Source: Sandaracinobacter neustonicus
GTDB lineage: Bacteria; Pseudomonadota; Alphaproteobacteria; Sphingomonadales; Sphingomonadaceae
Assembly: GCF_006385875.1 (NCBI RefSeq)
Contig: NZ_VFSU01000024.1
Span: 62,001 to 126,000, forward strand
Direction of reading: 5' to 3'
Length of the DNA stretch: 64,000 nucleotides
In this document: in pieces, positions 52,458-61,029 of the stretch
Numbering within the stretch: position 1 is the stretch's first letter
Layout: each line of letters opens with the position of its first letter
Position numbers and translations under genes: made by a program
Notes under the pieces: model-generated
Told to the model about the DNA's origin: nothing
The model's input: the letters and a program-made list of their open reading frames with translations, nothing else
Databases searched by the model: none

Positions 52458-53363
52458 ATGCTGGCCCGCCTGAAGGCCGTCGCCCGCCACCCGGCGGCGC
52501 GCGGGCTGGCGGACGACGCGGCCGTGCTCGGCTGGCCGCTGGGGCAGGATCTGGTCGCCACGCACGACATGCTGGCCGAAGGCGTGCATTTCACGCCCGA
52601 TTGCCCGCCCGCAGACATCGGCTGGAAGCTGGCCGCCGTGAACCTGTCAGACCTCGCGGCGATGGGCGCGCGGCCCGTCGGCGCGCTGATGGGGGCGGGC
52701 ATCGGCAACGCGCGCGGCACCGACTGGGCCGCCGAACTGCTGCGCGGGCTGATGCAATGCCTCGACGCGTATGACACCCCGCTACTCGGTGGAGACACCA
52801 TCCGCTCCGGCCCCACCAGCGTCCTCTCGCTCACGGCATTGGGGCAATCGGCCCCCGGCACCGCACTGGCGCGGAGCGGCGCGACGGACGCAGACGATCT
52901 GTGGGTTTCCGGCACGATCGGCGACGCCGGGCTGGGCCTCAGGATCGCGCAAGGTGGCCCCGGCGCATCCGCGCTGCTGAAACGCTATCGCCGCCCCACC
53001 CCCCGCCTCGCGCTGGGCCTCGCGCTGAGCGGGGTGGCGAGCGCGGCAATGGACGTGTCGGACGGGCTGCTGATCGACGCCGCGCGCCTCGCCGCCGCCT
53101 CGGGCCTTGCGGCGGATATCAGTGCCGCCGCCATCCCGCTCAGCCCGGACGCCCGCGCCAGCGGCGTGCCAGTCGCCGAGCTCGCCACGCTGGGCGATGA
53201 TTATGAACTGATCTTCGCCGCGCCCCCCGCCGCCCGCGCGAAAATCGAAGCCGCAGCCACACAGGCGCGCACCCCCATCTGCCGCATCGGCCGCCTGCAC
53301 GCGGGCGCGGGCCTCACGCTGGACGGCGCAACACCCGCCGCGCTTGGCTATCAACATCGCTGA
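52458..53363 (+). CDS. thiL: Thiamine-monophosphate kinase
   Basis: ThiL phosphorylates thiamine monophosphate to the active diphosphate. The roughly 301-residue protein has GLADDAAVLGWP (metal-binding Asp pair), HDMLAEGVHF, NLSDLAAMGARP, LLGGDTIRSG and MDVSDGLLID. ATG 52458 has GAGG close upstream. The frame stays open to CTG 52440, which overlaps the nusB stop (CTGA) and would give M-S-L-E-A-D before this ATG, so the true start could be that CTG. Dxs in this window depends on thiamine diphosphate. Confidence 0.93.
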   Translation: MLARLKAVARHPAARGLADDAAVLGWPLGQDLVATHDMLAEGVHFTPDCPPADIGWKLAAVNLSDLAAMGARPVGALMGAGIGNARGTDWAAELLRGLMQCLDAYDTPLLGGDTIRSGPTSVLSLTALGQSAPGTALARSGATDADDLWVSGTIGDAGLGLRIAQGGPGASALLKRYRRPTPRLALGLALSGVASAAMDVSDGLLIDAARLAAASGLAADISAAAIPLSPDARASGVPVAELATLGDDYELIFAAPPAARAKIEAAATQARTPICRIGRLHAGAGLTLDGATPAALGYQHR

Positions 53364-53511
53364 GCCGTTGCGCGGGCGCGACGGGTTGCGCCCCGTCCGC
53401 CACAGTGCCACAACCTTTCCACCCCCGCCGGGCATGTCCGGCGGGAGACGCCCATAACCGGCGCGATCCCTGGGGAGGGGGAGCGCCCCTTTTGAGAGGG
53501 GTAGGGGACTG

Positions 53512-55605
53512 ATGGATTTCGTCTTGATCGCCATCCTGTGCGGCCTGTTGGCCGTGCTCTATGGCCTGTTCACCACGCGGCAGGTGCTGGCAGCGCCAGC
53601 CGGAAACCCGCGCATGCAGGAAATCGCCGCCGCCATTCAGGAAGGGGCCGGGGCCTATCTGCGCAAGCAATATAGCGCCATCGCCATCGTTGGCGTGGTC
53701 GCGCTGGCGCTCGTCTGGTGGTTCTTCGGGGTTTATCCGGCCATCGGCTTCCTGATCGGCGCGCTGCTGTCCGGCCTCACCGGCTTTATCGGCATGAACA
53801 TCTCCGTTCGCGCGAACGTCCGCACGGCGGAAGCCGCGCGGCAGGGGCTGCAGGCGGGCCTCACGCTGGCGTTCCGCGCCGGGGCCGTGACGGGCATGCT
53901 GGTCGCGGGCCTCGCGCTGCTGGCCATCGCGGGCTATTATTACATCCTCACCCGGCAACTCGGTTTCGCCACCGATGACCGGGTGGTGATCGACAGCCTT
54001 GTCAGTCTCGCGCTGGGTGCGTCGCTGATCTCCATCTTCGCCCGTCTGGGCGGCGGCATCTTCACCAAGGCCGCCGATGTCGGGGCCGATCTCGTCGGCA
54101 AGGTGGAGGCTGGGATTCCAGAGGATGACCCCCGCAACCCCGCCGTCATCGCCGATAACGTGGGCGACAATGTCGGCGATTGCGCCGGGATGGCCGCCGA
54201 TCTGTTCGAAACCTATGTCGTCACCGTCGGCGCGACCATGGTGCTGACAGCGCTGCTGGTGGGCGGCGAACATCTCTCCAGCCTGATGATGCTGCCGCTG
54301 CTGGCAGGCGGGGTGTGCATTCTCACCTCCATCCTCGGCACCTATTTCGTGAAGCTGGGTTCATCGAAGAACATCATGGGCGCGCTCTACAAGGGCTTTG
54401 TGGTGTCGGCGCTGGCCTCCATTCCGGCCCTGTGGCTGGCGACGAAGCTGGTGTTCCCGGATATGTCCGCAACGCTGGGCACCGCCAATGGCGTGGCCTT
54501 CACCGCGACCGATCTTTTCCTCTCCATGCTCGTCGGCCTCGCCGTTACCGGGCTGATGGTGTGGATCACCGAATATTACACCGGCACCAATTATCGCCCG
54601 GTCCGTTCCATCGCCAAGGCGTCGGAAACCGGCCATGGCACCAACGTGATTCAGGGGCTGGCGATCAGCCTGGAATCGACGGCGCTGCCCACGCTGGTGA
54701 TCTGCGCGGGGATGATCACGGCCTACCAGTTCGCAGGCGTGATCGGCATCGGCTTCGCAGCCACCGCGATGCTGGCGCTGGCAGGCATGGTCGTCGCGCT
54801 GGACGCTTATGGTCCGGTCACTGACAATGCGGGCGGCATCGCCGAAATGGCGGGTCTGGAAGGCGAAGTGCGTGAACGCACCGATGCGTTGGATGCCGTG
54901 GGCAACACCACCAAGGCCGTCACCAAGGGCTATGCCATCGGCTCAGCGGGGCTGGCGGCGCTGGTGCTGTTCAACGCCTACACGGCGGATCTCGGCAAAT
55001 TCTTCACCGATCTCACCGTCGATTTCTCGCTGTCCAATCCGTACGTTATCGTCGGCCTGCTGATCGGGGCCTTGCTGCCCTATATCTTCGGGGCGATGGG
55101 GATGACGGCGGTCGGCCGCGCGGCCGGATCGGTTGTTGAGGAGGTGCGCCAGCAGTTCCGCTCCAACCCCGGCATCATGGCGGGCACCTCCAAGCCGGAT
55201 TACGCCCGCACCGTGGGCCTCGTCACACAGGCCGCCATCAAGGAGATGATCATCCCCTCGCTGCTGCCGGTGGTGGTGCCGATCCTCGTCTATTTCGTCA
55301 TCACTGCGGTGGCGGGGCAGGCGAACGGCTTCGCGGCGCTCGGCGCGCTGCTGCTGGGCGTGATCGTCTCCGGCATCTTCGTCGCCATCTCGATGACCTC
55401 GGGCGGCGGCGCATGGGACAATGCGAAGAAGTATATCGAAGACGGCCACCACGGCGGCAAAGGCTCCGACGCGCACAAGGCGGCGGTGACCGGCGACACC
55501 GTGGGCGATCCGTATAAGGATACGGCCGGGCCTGCGGTGAACCCGATGATCAAGATCAGCAATATTGTGGCGTTGTTGTTGCTTGCTGCTCTTGCCCATG
55601 GCTAA
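53512..55605 (+). CDS. hppA: Membrane-bound proton-pumping pyrophosphatase, K+-independent type
   Basis: HppA couples pyrophosphate hydrolysis to proton export. The 697-residue protein has about 16 membrane helices. The pyrophosphate site is seen in [42 protein letters not shown] and, near the C-terminus, [20 protein letters not shown]. The segment [18 protein letters not shown] has Lys where K+-dependent enzymes have Ala (GNTTAA), which marks the K+-independent class. A good ribosome site (AGGGGTAGGGG) precedes ATG 53512. It is probably transcribed alone. Confidence 0.95.
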   Translation: MDFVLIAILCGLLAVLYGLFTTRQVLAAPAGNPRMQEIAAAIQEGAGAYLRKQYSAIAIVGVVALALVWWFFGVYPAIGFLIGALLSGLTGFIGMNISVRANVRTAEAARQGLQAGLTLAFRAGAVTGMLVAGLALLAIAGYYYILTRQLGFATDDRVVIDSLVSLALGASLISIFARLGGGIFTKAADVGADLVGKVEAGIPEDDPRNPAVIADNVGDNVGDCAGMAADLFETYVVTVGATMVLTALLVGGEHLSSLMMLPLLAGGVCILTSILGTYFVKLGSSKNIMGALYKGFVVSALASIPALWLATKLVFPDMSATLGTANGVAFTATDLFLSMLVGLAVTGLMVWITEYYTGTNYRPVRSIAKASETGHGTNVIQGLAISLESTALPTLVICAGMITAYQFAGVIGIGFAATAMLALAGMVVALDAYGPVTDNAGGIAEMAGLEGEVRERTDALDAVGNTTKAVTKGYAIGSAGLAALVLFNAYTADLGKFFTDLTVDFSLSNPYVIVGLLIGALLPYIFGAMGMTAVGRAAGSVVEEVRQQFRSNPGIMAGTSKPDYARTVGLVTQAAIKEMIIPSLLPVVVPILVYFVITAVAGQANGFAALGALLLGVIVSGIFVAISMTSGGGAWDNAKKYIEDGHHGGKGSDAHKAAVTGDTVGDPYKDTAGPAVNPMIKISNIVALLLLAALAHG

Positions 55606-55682
55606 GCGGGTGGGGGAGGGCGTGAGCCTTCCCCCATCCACTGCCGTTCGTTCGGAAGCCGGACGTTGATTCACCCACCACC

Positions 55683-55717
55683 GTCACCCCGGACTTGATC
55701 CGGGGTCCAGCTGTTCT
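55683..55717 (+). repeat. Palindromic dispersed repeat (CCCCGGA-TCCGGGG), copy 3
   Basis: Same core and GCTGTTCT tail as the copies near 4711 and 5018. It stands about 80 bases after the hppA stop. Confidence 0.75.
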
Positions 55718-55935
55718 TCGGCGGCGGTTTGGGTGGATGTGGGCTACGCGGAGCAATCAATGGGATTGTCCGCGCGGAGGCGCGGCCGCTGGCGAAGCCA
55801 GCGAGTCCGCTCAGAGGGAAAGGGAAAGAAAAAATCCGGCGAACCGAAGGTCAGCCTCTGGCTGAACGCCGGACTCGTCGGACGGGTTCGTCGGGCTGAT
55901 GCCCTCCGCCCCGCCGTCCGGGCTTGCGCCGAGTC

Positions 55936-55963
55936 TGCGAGTTAAGGCTTTGCCTTAATCGCA
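55936..55963 (-). repeat. Structured hairpin repeat, copy 2
   Basis: On the minus strand TGCGA-TTAAGGC-AAA-GCCTTAA-C-TCGCA, then GACTCG, starting 13 bases after bamE. Compared with 40392-40419, paired positions change together (T-A to A-T in the stem, C-G to T-A at the base) while the single unpaired C and the flanking GACTCG are kept. This points to conserved RNA or DNA structure. Confidence 0.6.
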
Positions 55964-55976
55964 GCCGGCTACAGCC

Positions 55977-56435
55977 TCACTGCGGCCCACCGCCACCCGG
56001 CGCGGCCCCCACAGTGCCAATATTCCCAAACAGATCCTCCAGCAGCGTCGCCTCGCGGCCCAGAGTCGGGGTCTTGTCGGAATTGGGGCTGATGTTCGCC
56101 ACATGCTCCAGCCCGCGGCGTTCCACATTGCTTACCGATCCATCGGCGGCAAAGCGCACGATGATCACCCGCTGATCCCTCGGCACCGGCCGGGCAAAGG
56201 CCAGCTGCTTGGTGTTGCGCGACACATAATACCAGACGTTCGGATCCCAGCGGCTTTCCAGCGTGGGGCGGCCCAGCGCGCGCTGCACGGATTCCTTGTT
56301 GTCCACGCCCGGCTGCACGCTGTTCGCCAGTTCCTCGTCGGCGATATAGCCCTGATTGTTCTGGATTTGCCGCGTGGCGCAACCGGCGGTCATCAGGGCA
56401 AGGGCAGGCAGCAGGATCAGGTAAGGCGGGCGCAT
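55977..56435 (-). CDS. bamE: Outer membrane assembly lipoprotein BamE
   Basis: A small accessory lipoprotein of the BAM complex. The 152-residue protein has a lipoprotein signal with lipobox LALMTAGC, followed by the SmpA/OmlA domain (NQGYIADEELANSVQPGVDN, KESVQRALGRPTLESR, NVWYYVSRNT). A Gly/Pro-rich tail extends the C-terminus. ATG 56435 starts the lipoprotein signal; the longer in-frame start at 56540 would bury it. It is divergent from the cytochrome c chaperone gene. Confidence 0.92.
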   Translation of the reverse strand: MRPPYLILLPALALMTAGCATRQIQNNQGYIADEELANSVQPGVDNKESVQRALGRPTLESRWDPNVWYYVSRNTKQLAFARPVPRDQRVIIVRFAADGSVSNVERRGLEHVANISPNSDKTPTLGREATLLEDLFGNIGTVGAAPGGGGPQ

Positions 56436-56575
56436 CGGCTCTCCGGCAGTAAAATTCCGCTGCTTGCGGGCAGCGATTACGCGCGTCATATGCGCGTTGG
56501 ATGCCGCCCTTGCAAGCAAGCGGGCGTCGGCTCGTCGCACGCACCGGCCTGCCGGGCATCACTCAGGAACCGCGA

Positions 56576-57088
56576 ATGTCCCTTCTGAAGCGCCTGCTGA
56601 ACCCGCCCCCGCCGCCGCTGATGCCCCTGTGGACATGGATCACCGAAACCGCGCGGGACCCGCTCTACTACACCCGCCACCAAGTCGCAGACACGGTGGA
56701 CGGCCGTTTCGATATGGTGGCGCTGGTCTCCTCGCTGGTGCTGATCCGGCTGGAACAGCTCGATCTGCGCCGCGAACAGGCCATCCTCACCGAACGCTTC
56801 GTGGAGGATATGGACGGCTCGCTGCGCGACATCGGCATCGGCGACATGGTGATCGGCAAGCATATGGGCCGCATCATGGGCGCGCTGGGCGGGCGGCTGG
56901 GCGCTTACCGCGACGCGCTGGCCCAGGCCGCCGCGCCGGACCTGCTGGCCGAGGCGCTGGCCCGCAATGTCTATCGCGGCGATCCGCCCGACGGCGCGGC
57001 AGAGGATATGGCCATTGCCGTGCGCGCGCTGTTCGCCCGCATCGCCGCTGCGCTCCCTGCGCAATTGCTGGAAGGAACCGTCCGTTGA
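56576..57088 (+). CDS. Ubiquinol-cytochrome c chaperone family protein (CBP3-like)
   Basis: A 170-residue helical protein of the Cbp3/UQCC1 family, which in mitochondria aids cytochrome b synthesis and bc1 assembly. Recognisable parts are WITETARDPLYYTRHQVADT, DGRFDMVALVSSLVLIRL and ERFVEDMDGSLRDIGIGDMVIGKHMGRIMGALGGRLGAY. ATG 56576 (MSLLKRLLNP) gives normal length. The DUF177 gene overlaps its end, an arrangement common in sphingomonads. Confidence 0.9.
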   Translation: MSLLKRLLNPPPPPLMPLWTWITETARDPLYYTRHQVADTVDGRFDMVALVSSLVLIRLEQLDLRREQAILTERFVEDMDGSLRDIGIGDMVIGKHMGRIMGALGGRLGAYRDALAQAAAPDLLAEALARNVYRGDPPDGAAEDMAIAVRALFARIAAALPAQLLEGTVR

Positions 57089-57618
57089 GCACACGGGAAT
57101 TCTCCCACATCGTTGCGCTGGCGAAGCTGTCGCCGCGCGCGCAACCGCATCATCTGTCCGCAGGGGAGGGGGCGCGTGAGGCGCTGGCCCGTCGCTTCGG
57201 GCTGATCTCCATCGCCCGGCTGGAAGGCGATTTCGACGTCTCCCGCAGCGGCAATGGCGCCGATCTCACCGGCCGGATGGTGGCGGATGTGGTGCAAAGC
57301 TGCATCGTCTCCGGCGAACCCGTGCCCGCCCATGTGGAGGAGGAACTGACCCTCCGCTTTGAGCCGCAGGCCGAAGCACCGGACGATCTCGAGCTGGATT
57401 CGGGCGCGCTCGACGTGCTGCCGGTGGAAGGCGACAGCATCGATCTGGGCGAGGCGCTGGCGCAATCGCTCGCGCTCGCGCTGGACCCATGGCCCCGCGC
57501 CGCGCCGGAGCAGCTGGCCGCAGCCCGCCGTCACCTGATCACAGAGGCAGAGGCCGAAGCGCAAGCGGAAGCCGAAAAGCTGGCCGCCAGCCCGTTCGCG
57601 AAGCTGCGCCCGAAATGA
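57085..57618 (+). CDS. DUF177 (YceD) family protein
   Basis: A 177-residue protein. The DUF177 family is usually encoded before rpmF and plsX; in E. coli and plants it is tied to 23S rRNA accumulation. It shows LEGDFDVSRSGNGADLTGRM, VVQSCIVSGEPVPAHVEEEL and SLALALDPWPRAAPE (the D-x-x-P ending typical of the family). TTG 57085 overlaps the previous stop (TTGA) and has GGAAGGA upstream. The expected rpmF-plsX neighbours do not follow; an aminotransferase gene does. Confidence 0.87.
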   Translation: MSTREFSHIVALAKLSPRAQPHHLSAGEGAREALARRFGLISIARLEGDFDVSRSGNGADLTGRMVADVVQSCIVSGEPVPAHVEEELTLRFEPQAEAPDDLELDSGALDVLPVEGDSIDLGEALAQSLALALDPWPRAAPEQLAAARRHLITEAEAEAQAEAEKLAASPFAKLRPK

Positions 57619-58778
57619 GCGGCATCGGCCCCATCCCGGTTCGCACCACCATCTTCGAATTCATGTCCGCGAAAGCGGCGGCGCTGGGCGCGATCAATCT
57701 GGGGCAGGGCTTCCCGGATGCCAGCGGCCCGGCCAGCGTTCGTGCAGAAGGCGCGCGGCTGATGCTGGAAGGGCCGCAGCAATATCCGCGCATGCGCGGC
57801 ACGGATGGGCTGCGCACGGCGCTGGCGGCTTTCTATGCCGAGACGCAGGGGCTGGCGCTGGACCCGGCGACGGACATCGTCGTCACCAGCGGCGGGACGG
57901 AGGCGATCGCCGCCACCCTGCTGGCGCTGCTCTCGCCCGGAGAGGCGGCGCTGGTGATCGAACCCGCTTATGACGCCTATGCCCCGCTGATTCGCCGGGC
58001 GGGCGCGACGGCGAACTTCACCCGGCTGTTCCCGCCCGAATGGCGCATCACCCGCGCCGCGCTGGAAGCCGCCGTGACGCCGAACACGAAGCTGATCCTT
58101 GTGAATGATCCGGTGAACCCCACCGGCCGCATGCTGGATGCGGATGAACGCGCCGCCGTGCGCGAGGTGGCGCTGGCGCATGATCTGCTGATCGTCGCGG
58201 ACGAGGTGTGGGAGGAAGTGCGCCCCAATTCGCGCCCGCATGTCAGCCTGGCGGCCGATCCGGCGCTGGCGGGCCGGGTGGTGAAGATCGGCTCTGCGGG
58301 GAAGATTTTTCAGGTGACGGGCTGGAAGATCGGCTGGGCACTGGCGCCTGCGCCGCTGGCCGCGAAGATTGCCGCGACGCACCAGTTCCTCACCTTCACC
58401 TCATCCCCCACCTTGCAGGATGCGGTGGCTTTCGGCCTCAACAGCGAACGGGCGTGGCTGACCGTCATGCGCGACGAGATCGAGGCAGGCCGCGCCCGGC
58501 TCGCTGACGGATTGGCGGCGGCAGGCTATGTGGTGCTGCCGTCGGAAGCCACATGGTTCCTCTCCATCGACCTCGCAGCCTCAGGAATCGCGCTGGGAGA
58601 CGTGGATTTCTGCACCCGAATCGTGGAGCAGCACGGAATCGCCGGAATCCCCGTCAGCGCCTTCTTCGAGGGGGAGGACGGCCCAACCAATGTCGTCCGC
58701 TTCTGCCACGCCAAGGCCCCGGCCACCATCGACGCCGCGCTGGAACGGCTGGCGGCGGCGCGGAGGGCGCTGGGTTAA
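57615..58778 (+). CDS. PLP-dependent aminotransferase, class I/II
   Basis: A fold-type I aminotransferase of 387 residues. INLGQGFPDASGP opens the domain; VTSGGTEAIAATLLALL, NDPVNPTGRM, VADEVWEE and the PLP-binding lysine in SAGKIFQVTGWKIGWALAP are clear. The pattern resembles methionine/kynurenine-type aminotransferases (YbdL/KAT-like), which accept glutamine, methionine or aromatic residues, but specificity cannot be fixed. ATGA overlap with DUF177 implies cotranscription. Confidence 0.9.
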   Translation: MSGIGPIPVRTTIFEFMSAKAAALGAINLGQGFPDASGPASVRAEGARLMLEGPQQYPRMRGTDGLRTALAAFYAETQGLALDPATDIVVTSGGTEAIAATLLALLSPGEAALVIEPAYDAYAPLIRRAGATANFTRLFPPEWRITRAALEAAVTPNTKLILVNDPVNPTGRMLDADERAAVREVALAHDLLIVADEVWEEVRPNSRPHVSLAADPALAGRVVKIGSAGKIFQVTGWKIGWALAPAPLAAKIAATHQFLTFTSSPTLQDAVAFGLNSERAWLTVMRDEIEAGRARLADGLAAAGYVVLPSEATWFLSIDLAASGIALGDVDFCTRIVEQHGIAGIPVSAFFEGEDGPTNVVRFCHAKAPATIDAALERLAAARRALG

Positions 58779-58834
58779 AAGGGCGATTACAGCTTTGCAA
58801 ATCCGCCGACTTTTCGGCCTCTACCGCCGCCGCC

Positions 58835-58930
58835 CGCTCAGGCTGAGCTTGTCGAAGCCCATGGAGCATGTCCCCCGGGCTTAGCCACAGTGCTTTCACG
58901 TCCGGGGCTTCGACAAGCTCAGCCTGAGCG
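58835..58930. repeat. REP-doublet (REPIN-like) inverted repeat, copy 2
   Basis: Perfect 26-base arms at 58835-58860 and 58905-58930, identical to those at 4526-4620, with a 44-base spacer of unrelated sequence. Pairing extends two bases further outward on each side. It lies between the aminotransferase gene and the convergent DUF1674 gene. Confidence 0.8.
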
Positions 58931-58968
58931 GGGGAGAGGACAGGCAAGCGATTCCGGCTCAATCGCTC

Positions 58969-59121
58969 CTAGAAGTCGCTGCAAATCCCGTTGCGTTCCC
59001 AATCGCCATAGCGGGTGGGTTCGGGGCCTTTGGGGCCGCCGATTTCGCCGGTCTCAGCGGGTTTCTTTTCGGCCTCAGCCGGTTCGGCCTGCGGCTTTTG
59101 CGGGGTCTCTTTCTCTGCCAT
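58969..59121 (-). CDS. DUF1674 protein, SdhAF4-like assembly factor
   Basis: A 50-residue protein read directly from the sequence: a charged Lys/Glu/Pro-rich N-terminus followed by the diagnostic C-terminal motif [20 protein letters not shown] and the last residues SDF. This matches DUF1674, whose mitochondrial relative SDHAF4 protects the flavinylated SdhA subunit of succinate dehydrogenase during assembly. ATG 59121 and stop TAG at 58971-58969. No sdh genes are in the window. Confidence 0.88.
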   Translation of the reverse strand: MAEKETPQKPQAEPAEAEKKPAETGEIGGPKGPEPTRYGDWERNGICSDF

Positions 59122-59168
59122 GCGCGCTGCTCTAGCATGGCGCGAACAAGATAAGGAGAGGGAGGTTT

Positions 59169-60011
59169 ATGCCGGAGCTGAAGGGGAAGGTGATCGCCGT
59201 TACGGGCGCGGGCAGTGGCATCGGCCGGGCGCTGGCGCTGGGTCTGGCGCGGCGCGGGGCGACCGTGGCGCTGGCAGACAAGGATGCGGCAGGGCTGGCG
59301 GAAACCGCGCGGCTGCTGGGCAATTATCCGCACAGTTTGAAGGCGTTCGACGTAACCGACCACACCGCGCTGAAGGGCTGGATCGATGGTGCGGCGGCCG
59401 AATTCGGCGGACTGGATGGGATCATCAACAACGCCGGGCTGTCCGTTGTTGCGCCGTTCGCGGATTGCCCGCGCGAGGATTTCGACCGGGTGATGGCGGT
59501 GAATTTCGATGCCGTGGTGGAAGGCTGTCGGCAGGCCTTGCCGCATGTCCGGGCGAGAGCGGCGGGTGGAAAGCCCGGCTGGATCGTCAATATTTCCAGC
59601 GTGTTCGGCATGATGGGATATCCCACGCAAAGCGCCTACAACGCCTCCAAATTCGCCGTGCGCGGGCTGACGGAGGCACTGCATCTGGAACTGGCCGTCA
59701 CTGATCCCAGCATCAACGTCATCCGCGTGCATCCGGGCGGCATCAAGACGAACGTGGCGCGCAACGCTAAGGTGATCGCCACCATGCCCGGCACGGACAG
59801 CGCGCTGGACAATGGCGAGGAGTTCGAGAAAGCCGCCCGCACAACCCCTGAACAGGCAGCCGAAACCATCATCAGCGGCATGGAGCGCGGCCAGCACCGG
59901 GTGCTGATCGGCCCGGACGCGCGCTTTATCGACTGGATGGTGCGGCTGTTCCCGGTGAGCTACTGGAAGCGGATCGGTGCGTTCCTTGGCGGCGCGAGCC
60001 GCAACGACTGA
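59169..60011 (+). CDS. Short-chain dehydrogenase/reductase
   Basis: A 280-residue classical SDR. The cofactor loop VTGAGSGIGRALALGLARRG with acidic ADKD after strand 2 suggests NAD rather than NADP. It has NNAGLS, the catalytic Ser in VNISSVFGMMGYP and Y-x3-K in SAYNASKF. The C-terminal helix region (IDWMVRLFPVSYWKRI) is typical of acetoin/steroid-type SDRs with a hydrophobic end. A strong AAGGAGAGGGAGG site precedes ATG 59169. Substrate unknown. Confidence 0.9.
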   Translation: MPELKGKVIAVTGAGSGIGRALALGLARRGATVALADKDAAGLAETARLLGNYPHSLKAFDVTDHTALKGWIDGAAAEFGGLDGIINNAGLSVVAPFADCPREDFDRVMAVNFDAVVEGCRQALPHVRARAAGGKPGWIVNISSVFGMMGYPTQSAYNASKFAVRGLTEALHLELAVTDPSINVIRVHPGGIKTNVARNAKVIATMPGTDSALDNGEEFEKAARTTPEQAAETIISGMERGQHRVLIGPDARFIDWMVRLFPVSYWKRIGAFLGGASRND

Positions 60012-60050
60012 CGCATTGATTTTTCCGCCCGCCTGTCCATCTGGAGAGCC

Positions 60051-61007
60051 ATGAACCAGACCAAGACTTTCATGCTGATGGCCGCCATGGTCGCCCTGTT
60101 CATGGGGCTGGGCTTCCTGATCGGCGGCCGCCCGGGCATGACGATTGCGCTGCTGTTCGGGCTTGGCACCAACATCTTCGCCTGGTGGAACAGCGACAAG
60201 ATGGTGTTGCGCATGCACAATGCGCAGGAAGTGGGGCCGGACCATCCGTTGCACCAGATCGTGGCCCCGCTGGCCGCCCGCGCGGAGCTGCCGATGCCGC
60301 GCGTTTACATGGTGGAACAGGATCAGCCCAATGCGTTCGCCACCGGGCGCAACCCGGAAAATGCCGCTGTTGCAGCCACTTCCGGGCTGATGCGCACGCT
60401 GGACCGCGACGAGATCGCCGCCGTGATGGCGCATGAACTGGCGCATGTGAAGAACCGTGACACGCTGTTGATGACGATGACGGCGACGCTGGCGGGGGCG
60501 ATTTCCATGCTGGGGAATTTCGCCTTTTTCTTCGGCGGCAACCGGGGCAATGGCCAGTCCAACGCGCTGGTGGCGCTGGTGGCGATGATCGTGGCCCCCA
60601 TCGCGGCGGCCATTGTGCAGATGGCGATCAGCCGCACGCGCGAATATGGCGCGGATGCCGTGGGCGCGGATATTTCGGGCCAGCCGCTGAAGCTGGCCTC
60701 TGCACTGGGGAAGCTGCAAGGCGCGGCGCAGCGGATTCCCAATCCTGTCGCGGAAGCCAATCCGGCTGCGGCCTCTTTGTATATCGTGAACCCCGGCCTT
60801 GGCGGCGTGCGCGACAATCTGTTCAGCACCCACCCGGCAGCGGAAAACCGCATCGCCGCGCTGGAGGCAATGGCGGGCAGCGCCTTGCCAGAAATCGGCG
60901 GAAGTGGCGGTGACCCTTGGCCCGTGCGTGACAGTGCGCGCAAGCCGAGCGCCTTGGGGCTTCCCAAGTCCGCACCGCCGAAGGGGCCGCGCAATCCCTG
61001 GGCCTGA
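60051..61007 (+). CDS. htpX: Zinc metalloprotease HtpX
   Basis: A membrane-bound M48 protease in quality control of inner-membrane proteins. The 318-residue protein has N-terminal helices ([36 protein letters not shown]), the HEXXH zinc motif in [17 protein letters not shown], further helices and [13 protein letters not shown] with the third zinc ligand. The Pro/Lys-rich tail ([12 protein letters not shown]) is a common ending in alphaproteobacteria. RsmB follows closely. Confidence 0.94.
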   Translation: MNQTKTFMLMAAMVALFMGLGFLIGGRPGMTIALLFGLGTNIFAWWNSDKMVLRMHNAQEVGPDHPLHQIVAPLAARAELPMPRVYMVEQDQPNAFATGRNPENAAVAATSGLMRTLDRDEIAAVMAHELAHVKNRDTLLMTMTATLAGAISMLGNFAFFFGGNRGNGQSNALVALVAMIVAPIAAAIVQMAISRTREYGADAVGADISGQPLKLASALGKLQGAAQRIPNPVAEANPAAASLYIVNPGLGGVRDNLFSTHPAAENRIAALEAMAGSALPEIGGSGGDPWPVRDSARKPSALGLPKSAPPKGPRNPWA

Positions 61008-61029
61008 CCGCGCGCGGCAGGCAGCGGAG

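Larger units (their letters stand above)
55606..55976. other. Intergenic region with dispersed repeats and hairpins
   Basis: No supportable gene in 371 bases. It holds copy 3 of the CCCCGGA palindromic repeat (55683-55717), a CGCTGGC-GAA-GCCAGCG hairpin (55787-55803) and a structured hairpin (55936-55963) just after the bamE stop on the other strand. Confidence 0.75.
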
